This document shows positions 1 through 4,524 of a DNA stretch of 6,279 nt, piece by piece. Below the pieces are notes generated by a model. It was not told the origin of the DNA. It did not search any database and worked only from the letters and a program-made list of their open reading frames with translations. The DNA is taken from contig JAATFJ010000199.1 of NCBI GenBank assembly GCA_015655255.1, positions 1 through 6,279 on the forward strand, written 5' to 3'. Positions within the stretch are counted from its first letter, which is position 1; each line of letters starts with the position of its first letter. Both the position numbers and the translations under genes were made by a program. This DNA is from Actinomycetales bacterium. Its GTDB lineage: Bacteria > Actinomycetota > Actinomycetes > Actinomycetales > Microbacteriaceae.

Positions 1-85
1 CGATCACCGCAGGTCATTCGGGTGAACACATCCTGTCGCTCGTCGCCGCCGTCCGGGGACAGCACAGCATGCGCACCAAGGTTCG

Positions 86-114
86 AGTTTACCGGATTCG
101 AGCCCGTGCCGCAA
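86..114 (-). promoter_or_regulatory. Putative promoter pointing left, out of the window (probably toward rplU)
   Basis: Read on the minus strand there is TTGCGG (109-114), a spacer of exactly 17 bp, and TAAACT (86-91). That matches 3 of 6 bases of the sigma-70-type −35 consensus and 4 of 6 of the −10. Transcription would start near 77-82 and run off the left edge, so 1-80 would be a 5' leader. No gene start is visible. In related actinobacteria the rplU-rpmA-obg operon commonly lies next to rne and DUF4031, so rplU is the likely target, but this is inference from synteny. A direct repeat CTCGAA(T/C)CC, 15 bp apart, brackets the −10. Confidence 0.45.
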
Positions 115-142
115 AGCGAATCCCACCCTGGCGCGTCGGTCG

Positions 143-148
143 TAGGAT
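143..148 (+). promoter_or_regulatory. TAGGAT box: −10 element and/or ribosome binding site of the DUF4031 gene
   Basis: TAGGAT ends exactly 6 nt before the GTG start at 155. The AGGA inside it (144-147) is an acceptable Shine-Dalgarno core with a 7-nt spacer. The hexamer also fits the actinobacterial TAnnnT −10 element at the distance seen for leaderless transcripts. No good −35 lies 16-18 bp upstream. The sequence cannot separate the two readings. Confidence 0.35.
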
Positions 149-154
149 CGCAGC

Positions 155-418
155 GTGACCATCCTCGTCGACGCCGCGCAGTGGCCCGCACATGGACGGC
201 TCTGGGCGCATCTCGTGAGCGATGACAACCTTGCGGAGCTGCATGCCTTCGCCCAGCGCCACGAGATCCCTTCGCGAGCGTTCGACCTCGATCACTACGA
301 CGTCCCCGAGGATCTACTCCCGCGGCTCGTCGCCGATGGCGCCGAATACGTCGGCGCACGGGAACTCGTGCGCCGACTCATCGCCTCAGGACTGCGCATC
401 CCCGCTCGGGATCGCTGA
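155..418 (+). CDS. DUF4031 domain-containing small protein
   Basis: This 87-residue protein starts at GTG, chosen because it follows AGGA at 7 nt and gives the family's normal N-terminus. Its hallmark positions are a near-N-terminal VDAAQW (5-10), then G14, H19, SD (22-23), ELHAF (28-32), DHYD (46-49), GAEYV (62-66) and RELVRRL (69-75). This pattern, and the length, are what I know of the actinobacterial DUF4031 family, whose function is undescribed. It has no signal peptide and no membrane segment, so it is probably cytoplasmic. The invariant Asp, His and Glu residues could form a metal or catalytic site, but that is speculation. The last 33 bases overlap the antisense 3' end of rne. It is probably a single-gene transcript between the leftward promoter and rne. 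Confidence 0.85.
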   Translation: MTILVDAAQWPAHGRLWAHLVSDDNLAELHAFAQRHEIPSRAFDLDHYDVPEDLLPRLVADGAEYVGARELVRRLIASGLRIPARDR

Positions 419-2803
419 GCTCTCCGGCGTCACCTGGACGGGGGTGCCGGACAGCGCCGCCGTCGTCACGCGACGACGGTTGCGTCCCTGACCGGGCGCC
501 TTGGGCTCGGGGAGCGCATCGAGCACAGAGTCGAGCAGCTGCTCCGCCTCTGTCTTCGGTTCCTTCCGCTCGGGCGAGCGCTTCTTACGCGCCTTCTTCG
601 GACGCTCGACGACGACCTCTTCGACGACGGGCTCCTCCGCGACGGCGGGCGTCTCTCCCGTCGGCGCGAGCGTCGAGGCGGCGATCTGCGCGAGCGCCGA
701 CTTCGCCCCCTCGGTGATCGCATGCGTCACGATGGCGGGCTGGGCAGGTGCGGCGGGCTGGTTCTGTCCGTTGCCGCCACGTTGACGACGGCCGCTCTGG
801 CCGTTACCCGCGCTGCTGCGGTGCTTGTCCACGGGATCGTGGTGCACGACGACGCCGCGACCCGCACACACCTCGCAGGGCTCGCTGAAGGTCTCCAGCA
901 GCCCCAGGCCGAGCTTCTTGCGGGTCATCTGTACGAGACCGAGCGAGGTGACCTCAGCGACCTGGTGCTTCGTGCGATCGCGGCTCAGGCATTCGATGAG
1001 GCGCCGCAGCACAAGGTCACGGTTGGACTCCAGCACCATGTCGATGAAATCGACGACGATGATGCCGCCGATGTCGCGCAACCGCAGCTGGCGGACGATC
1101 TCCTCCGCGGCCTCGAGGTTGTTCTTGGTGACGGTCTCTTCGAGGTTGCCGCCGGTTCCGACGAACTTACCCGTGTTGACGTCGATGACCGTCATGGCCT
1201 CGGTGCGGTCGATGACGAGCGAACCACCCGAAGGCAGCCAGACCTTGCGATCCAGCGCTTTCTCGATCTGCTCGGTAATGCGGAACGCGTGGAAGGGGTC
1301 AACCTCGTCCTCGTAGGGCTCCACGCGCTCAAGGAGGTCGGGGGCGACACTCTCCAGGTAGGCGCGGATGGTGCGCTGCGATTCCTCGCCCTGGATGAGC
1401 ATCTTCGTGAAGTCCTCGTTGAAGACATCGCGGACGATCTTCACGAGCAGGTCGGGCTCGGCGTGGAGAAGGGCCGGGGCTTGCTGGTTCTCCACGACCT
1501 TCTGGATGTGCTCCCACTGGGCCGTGAGCCGCTGCACGTCGCGCGTGAGCTGGTCCTCCGTCGCGCCTTCTGCGGCCGTGCGAACGATGACGCCGGCGGA
1601 TTCGGGCAGCATCTCCTTGAGGATGCGCTTGAGTCGCGCGCGCTCGTTGTCGGGGAGCTTGCGGGAGATGCCGTTCATGGAGCCGTTGGGCACATACACG
1701 AGGTAGCGGCCGGGAAGCGAGATCTGGCTCGTAAGGCGCGCTCCCTTGTGACCGACGGGGTCCTTGGTCACCTGGACGAGGACGCGGTCACCCGGCTTGA
1801 GGGCGAGCTCGATGCGCCGGGGCTGGTTGCCCGTCTCGACACCGTCCCAGTCCACCTCGCCGGAGTAGAGCACGGCGTTGCGGCCGCGACCGATGTCGAC
1901 GAAGGCGGCCTCCATGCTCGGCAGCACGTTCTGCACGCGGCCGAGGTACACGTTGCCGATGAGGGAGGCATCCTGGTTACGCGCGACGTAGTGCTCGACG
2001 AGGACGCCGTCCTCCAGCACGCCGATCTGGGTCCGGCCGTTCTTGGAGCGGACGACCATCATTCGGTCGACGGCCTCACGACGGGCGAGGAACTCGGCCT
2101 CGGTCACAACGGGGCGACGACGCCCCGCATCGCGGCCGTCGCGACGACGCTGCTTCTTCGCCTCGAGTCGCGTGGAGCCCTTGATCGCCTTCGGCTCGGT
2201 GATGTACTCGACGACGCGCTGCCGCTGCCGGGGCTCCTCGCGATGCCCCTCGCTCTCGCTCCCGCGACGGCGCCGGCCTCCGCGGGGGGAGGAGAAGGCA
2301 CTGTCGTCCTGCTCCTCCTCACGGCCCCGCCCGGGACGGGCGGGGAGGGGAATGAGCTCCGGCGCGTAGAAGTGCAGCTGGGTGGAGACCTGCGATACGA
2401 AGACCTCGGGGAGCAGGCCCAGGGTCACCGCGGTGACGGGCTTCTCGGATGCGGCGAGCGCCTCGGGCACAGGGATGACGTTCTGCGATGCAGCGGACTC
2501 CTCGACCGTGGCCGGCGGGTCCTGCGGTGCCTCGGCGGCCACACTCTCGGCATTCGCCTCGTCGGATGCCACCGGGTCCGGAGTCTCTGCCTCCGCGGAG
2601 GTTTCTTCCTCGGCAGGAATCTCCGTCTCTGCGGGGGTCTCCGTCGGCACGGGCGCTTCGGCGATCGCCGCCGGAGCGGTGCCCTCTGCGGGGGCCTCCG
2701 TCAGCGCCGCGTCGCACTGGGGCTCCGCGTTCTGCGCGTCTCGGAGCGCCTGCGCATCCACGTCGAGGTCAAGGGTCGCGTTGTCATTGTTTTCATCGGC
2801 CAT
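386..2803 (-). CDS. rne: Ribonuclease E/G family endoribonuclease (RNase E)
   Basis: This endonuclease cuts single-stranded AU-rich RNA in mRNA decay and rRNA/tRNA maturation. The protein has 805 residues. Residues 1-125 are acidic and Ala/Glu/Pro-rich, and 155-230 are Arg/Gly-rich and basic. An S1 domain spans about 279-366. The 5'-end sensor region has GISRK (378-382) and VRT (407-409), where R408/T409 match the E. coli 5'-monophosphate pocket. The DNase I-like catalytic segment holds DVN (D541, N543) and DFIDM (585-589), aligning with E. coli D303, N305 and D346. A zinc-link CEVCAGRG follows (643-650), then a disordered tail with a Lys/Arg-rich patch (734-750). A central core with extensions on both sides is typical of actinobacterial RNase E. 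The ATG is preceded by GGGAG at 10 nt. The gene diverges from the VKOR gene and overlaps DUF4031 by 33 bp at its 3' end. Confidence 0.96.
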   Translation of the reverse strand: MADENNDNATLDLDVDAQALRDAQNAEPQCDAALTEAPAEGTAPAAIAEAPVPTETPAETEIPAEEETSAEAETPDPVASDEANAESVAAEAPQDPPATVEESAASQNVIPVPEALAASEKPVTAVTLGLLPEVFVSQVSTQLHFYAPELIPLPARPGRGREEEQDDSAFSSPRGGRRRRGSESEGHREEPRQRQRVVEYITEPKAIKGSTRLEAKKQRRRDGRDAGRRRPVVTEAEFLARREAVDRMMVVRSKNGRTQIGVLEDGVLVEHYVARNQDASLIGNVYLGRVQNVLPSMEAAFVDIGRGRNAVLYSGEVDWDGVETGNQPRRIELALKPGDRVLVQVTKDPVGHKGARLTSQISLPGRYLVYVPNGSMNGISRKLPDNERARLKRILKEMLPESAGVIVRTAAEGATEDQLTRDVQRLTAQWEHIQKVVENQQAPALLHAEPDLLVKIVRDVFNEDFTKMLIQGEESQRTIRAYLESVAPDLLERVEPYEDEVDPFHAFRITEQIEKALDRKVWLPSGGSLVIDRTEAMTVIDVNTGKFVGTGGNLEETVTKNNLEAAEEIVRQLRLRDIGGIIVVDFIDMVLESNRDLVLRRLIECLSRDRTKHQVAEVTSLGLVQMTRKKLGLGLLETFSEPCEVCAGRGVVVHHDPVDKHRSSAGNGQSGRRQRGGNGQNQPAAPAQPAIVTHAITEGAKSALAQIAASTLAPTGETPAVAEEPVVEEVVVERPKKARKKRSPERKEPKTEAEQLLDSVLDALPEPKAPGQGRNRRRVTTAALSGTPVQVTPESSAIPSGDAQS
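460..479 (+). terminator. Candidate hairpin terminator of the DUF4031 transcript, inside the rne 3' end
   Basis: CCGTCGTC (460-467) and GACGACGG (472-479) form a perfect 8-bp stem with a 4-base loop, ACGC. It starts 42 nt after the DUF4031 stop codon. No T-rich tract follows, but many actinobacterial terminators lack one. The same bases encode the Arg/Thr-rich RNase E/G tail (about residues 775-781), so the symmetry could come from CGT/ACG codon repeats alone. Confidence 0.3.
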
Positions 2804-2824
2804 CTCTGGCTTACTCCCTGCGCA

Positions 2825-2838
2825 CGGAGCTAGCTCCG
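2825..2838 (-). promoter_or_regulatory. Perfect palindrome just upstream of the rne ribosome binding site
   Basis: CGGAGCTAGCTCCG is a perfect 14-bp palindrome. It ends 6 bp from the rne Shine-Dalgarno GGGAG (2814-2818) and would fold as a 5-bp stem with loop CTAG in the rne leader. It could shape access to the ribosome binding site or be a protein-binding site. The role is inferred and the symmetry is what is seen. Confidence 0.35.
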
Positions 2839-2977
2839 CGGGATCTCATGCGGCACCCGGGGTGTCGCGAACTCACTCGGTGTGCGACCGGCTCATGGCT
2901 CTGATCGCGAGGGGCGTGTGCCCCGAAGTCTGCATCGGTGCGTGTTCCAACTCCCATCGGGAGGTGCACCGAGATCC

Positions 2978-2983
2978 ATTATC
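2978..2983 (-). promoter_or_regulatory. Candidate −10 box of the rne promoter
   Basis: GATAAT on the minus strand matches 5 of 6 bases of TATAAT and lies about 175 bp before the rne start codon. No recognisable −35 lies 16-18 bp upstream, so the call rests on the −10 alone and on the mirrored arrangement with the VKOR-side box. Confidence 0.3.
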
Positions 2984-3065
2984 GCACTATGCGACGCGAT
3001 CCGCGGTATCGGACATCCTTGTCGATTCTCCGGGACACGTGGACCGCATCCATAGTGCGCGCAGG

Positions 3066-3071
3066 GATAAT
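3066..3071 (+). promoter_or_regulatory. GATAAT −10 box immediately before the VKOR gene
   Basis: GATAAT matches 5 of 6 bases of the −10 consensus and ends 6 nt before the ATG at 3078, so a transcript would start at or next to the start codon (leaderless). The overlapping AGGGA (3063-3067) could instead be a Shine-Dalgarno at 10 nt, in which case the promoter lies further upstream. The −35 is weak: TGGACC at 3040-3045 has a 20-bp spacer, which is too long. Confidence 0.4.
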
Positions 3072-3077
3072 CGAAAT

Positions 3078-3695
3078 ATGACCGTGCAGAACACCCGCCC
3101 CACCGGTTACGCGATCTGGCTGATCATCGCGAGCGTCGTCGGCTGGTGGGCCGCTTTCCAGCTCACCGTGGAGAAATTCTTTCTCCTGGAGAACCCCGGC
3201 GAGCAGACGGGGTGCTACTTCAGCGCGTTCCTGCAATGCGACGCGAACCTCGGGTCCTGGCAAGGATCCGCCTTCGGTTTCCCCAATCCGATCCTGGGAC
3301 TCACGGGGTGGATGGCGCCGCTCGTCGTCGCCGTCGCCGTCCTCGCGGGTGCCCGCCTGCCGCGCTGGTTCTGGGCGCTCTTCGGCGTCGGCATCACCTT
3401 CGCCTTCGGCCTCGTATGCTGGCTCATCTCACAGAGCATCTACGCTCCCAACCTGCACACGCTGTGCCCGTGGTGCATGGTGACGTGGTCGGTGACCATC
3501 CCCACCTTCTACGCGACGATGCTGCATCTGGCCCGCAACGGCACCTTCGGGCTCTCGGAGAAGGGCCGCGAACGGGCGGGCAAACTCATCGCCTGGGTCC
3601 CGCTCGCGACCATAGTCTCCTACGCGATCATCATCCTCATGGCCCAGCTCGAGGGCATCGACTTCATCGGAGAGGTGCTGGGCGCGATCTTCTGA
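3078..3695 (+). CDS. Vitamin K epoxide reductase (VKOR) family membrane oxidoreductase
   Basis: This integral membrane protein re-oxidises a DsbA-like thiol oxidase and passes electrons to menaquinone, driving disulfide formation in exported proteins. The 205 residues show five hydrophobic segments at about 11-30, 71-92, 96-120, 131-150 and 168-190. The active site is CPWC (130-133) at the start of the fourth segment. The shuttle pair C46 and C54 lies in the first outer loop, followed by GSAFGFPNPILGL (63-75), the conserved quinone-pocket segment. All four functional cysteines are present, and C114 lies in segment 3. The ATG was chosen because it opens directly into the first segment; the frame stays open far upstream, but only as antisense of rne. 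No DsbA-type partner lies in the window. The gene converges on ndk with 6 bp between their stops. Confidence 0.92.
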   Translation: MTVQNTRPTGYAIWLIIASVVGWWAAFQLTVEKFFLLENPGEQTGCYFSAFLQCDANLGSWQGSAFGFPNPILGLTGWMAPLVVAVAVLAGARLPRWFWALFGVGITFAFGLVCWLISQSIYAPNLHTLCPWCMVTWSVTIPTFYATMLHLARNGTFGLSEKGRERAGKLIAWVPLATIVSYAIIILMAQLEGIDFIGEVLGAIF

Positions 3696-3703
3696 TCGGC
3701 GTC
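3681..3703 (+). terminator. Hairpin at the convergent VKOR/ndk junction, possible terminator
   Basis: CGATC (3685-3689) and GATCG (3694-3698) pair around the loop TTCT. After one bulged G (3699), bases 3681-3684 pair with 3700-3703, giving a 9-bp stem with one G·U pair. It covers both stop codons. On the minus strand it also folds, with one mismatch in the outer stem. Neither side has a T-rich tract, so this is only a candidate, but it is the sole hairpin I see between two transcripts that must end here. Confidence 0.3.
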
Positions 3704-4121
3704 AGTTCCCGAACCAGATCGCGAGTTCGCGCGCGGACGACTCGGGGCTGTCCGAACCGTGCACAAGGTTCTGCTGCACGGGGAAACCCCAGTCGCGGCC
3801 GAAGTCGCCGCGAATGGTCCCCGGAGCCGCCGTGGTCGGGTCCGTCGTCCCCGCGAGGGAGCGGAAGCCTTCGATGACGCGGTTCCCCGCGAGCCGGATT
3901 GCCACGGAGGGACCAGACATCATGAACTCGACGAGCGGTTCGTAAAACGGCTTGCCCTCATGCTCCGCATAGTGCGAGGCGAGGCGGGCGCGATCAGGCT
4001 CGACGAGGCGGATGTCGACGAGCGCATAGCCCTTCGCCTCGATCCGCGCGATGATCGCACCGGTGAGCCCGCGCGCAACGCCGTCCGGCTTGACGAGGAC
4101 AAGCGTTTCTTCTGTAGCCAT
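3702..4121 (-). CDS. ndk: Nucleoside diphosphate kinase
   Basis: This cytoplasmic enzyme transfers the gamma-phosphate of ATP to other (d)NDPs through a phosphohistidine, keeping nucleotide pools balanced. The 139 residues match the family length and begin with TLVLVKPDGV (K11 in the nucleotide site). They also show Y60, the PGTIRGDF segment (100-107, R104) and the signature NLVHGSDS (118-125), with catalytic H121. Between GDF and N118 there are about four more residues (RDWG...) than in E. coli Ndk. The start is ATG at 4119-4121. A longer in-frame extension to 4220 exists, but it lies within the upstream gene and is not part of the family. The start sits one base after the DUF4233 stop (TGAcATG), and its GAGAG ribosome binding site (4130-4134) lies inside that gene, so translation is probably coupled. 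Confidence 0.96.
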   Translation of the reverse strand: MATEETLVLVKPDGVARGLTGAIIARIEAKGYALVDIRLVEPDRARLASHYAEHEGKPFYEPLVEFMMSGPSVAIRLAGNRVIEGFRSLAGTTDPTTAAPGTIRGDFGRDWGFPVQQNLVHGSDSPESSARELAIWFGN

Positions 4122-4122
4122 G

Positions 4123-4524
4123 TCATTCACTCTCTGTCGGAATATCTCTCGGCGCATTCCGGGCGACTTTCGCGTCCATTCGCGCCCCCATGATCGTCGC
4201 ATACGCCCACATGCCTCCAAAAACCAGCACGACGAAGGCGACGGCGGGAACGAAGAAGCAGGCGAGCGCGACGATGGCCTGCAGCACCCATCCGGCGATG
4301 ACTGCCCCGGGACGGGTGATCATCCCGGCCACGGCGATCATGGCGACGGCGAGGATTCCGCCCCCGAAGATCGCCCACCACTGCGGGATCGGCGCGGGCA
4401 GGGCCCGCAGTCCGAAGACCGTGAGGCCGACGAGCACGACGACGATCGCCTCGAAGCCGAGCACGACGGCACCCAGCTTCTGCACGAGCGTGCGCGACGT
4501 CCGTGCGCTCCCCGCTGAGGTCAT
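4123..4524 (-). CDS. DUF4233 family membrane protein
   Basis: This 133-residue protein is of unknown function. It has four hydrophobic segments at about 17-38, 48-68, 72-92 and 94-113, a short basic N-terminus and a polar C-terminal tail, with no catalytic motif. Its place directly after folC is the usual setting of actinobacterial DUF4233, which together with the topology is the basis for the name. The ATG at 4522-4524 overlaps the folC stop as ATGA, so I prefer it. A GTG three codons earlier (4531-4533, 136 residues), with GGA at 7 nt, is a real alternative. It is coupled to folC upstream and ndk downstream. Co-transcription suggests a role in growing cells, but the sequence shows no link to folate or nucleotide chemistry. 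Confidence 0.82.
   Translation of the reverse strand: MTSAGSARTSRTLVQKLGAVVLGFEAIVVVLVGLTVFGLRALPAPIPQWWAIFGGGILAVAMIAVAGMITRPGAVIAGWVLQAIVALACFFVPAVAFVVLVFGGMWAYATIMGARMDAKVARNAPRDIPTESE

Larger units (their letters stand above)
1..154. other. Non-coding region left of the DUF4031 gene
   Basis: I see no convincing gene here. The stretch holds the leftward promoter-like pair at 86-114, the DUF4031 start signals at 143-154, and a weak stem formed by TCACC (4-8) and GGTGA (21-25) with a 12-base loop. The stem would lie in the leader of the leftward transcript. One plus-strand frame is open from the left edge to a stop at 156-158, but its product is basic and matches no family I know. Confidence 0.5.
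2804..3077. promoter_or_regulatory. Divergent rne / VKOR intergenic region with hairpins and inverted repeats
   Basis: No gene is visible in these 274 bp. CGCACTATG (2983-2991) and CATAGTGCG (3051-3059) are 9-bp inverted copies 59 bp apart. Each has a GATAAT box beside it pointing outward: 2978-2983 on the minus strand, and 3066-3071 on the plus strand. If the minus-strand box is used, rne has a leader of about 165 nt. That leader contains three small perfect stems: CTCCC/GGGAG (2951-2963), GGGGC/GCCCC (2911-2924) and the palindrome at 2825-2838. E. coli rne is known to autoregulate through its structured 5' UTR. A similar role here is only an inference. Confidence 0.45.

Noticed and set aside
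76..112. TψC-arm-like strings GGTTCGAGTTT and GGATTCGAGCC suggesting a tRNA
   Set aside because: No acceptor stem, D arm or anticodon arm can be built around either string on either strand.
3..158. Open plus-strand frame entering from the left edge and overlapping the DUF4031 GTG as GTGA
   Set aside because: The GTGA overlap looks like coupling, but the product is Arg-rich in its second half and matches nothing I know. The region is better explained by the leftward promoter. Sequence left of the window would settle it.
722..2833. Long plus-strand open frame (703 codons) antisense to rne
   Set aside because: It mirrors the codon periodicity of rne in a GC-rich genome. Its product has Leu/Val/Asp/Gly-heavy composition with no recognisable domain, while the minus strand encodes a full RNase E/G.
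2987..3016. Ten-codon minus-strand mini-ORF (ATG to TAG) upstream of rne
   Set aside because: It lies upstream of the likely rne −10 box, has only a weak ribosome binding site, and an ORF this short is expected by chance.
2382..3695. 437-codon plus-strand frame containing the VKOR gene
   Set aside because: Only the last 205 codons encode the VKOR protein. The upstream part is antisense to rne and the intergenic region, with no family resemblance, and ATG 3078 has its own upstream signals.
3702..4220. N-terminally extended ndk starting at 4220
   Set aside because: The extra 33 residues lie inside DUF4233 in another frame. Ndk proteins start right at the TLVLVKPDG strand, and ATG 4121 has a ribosome binding site and the usual length.
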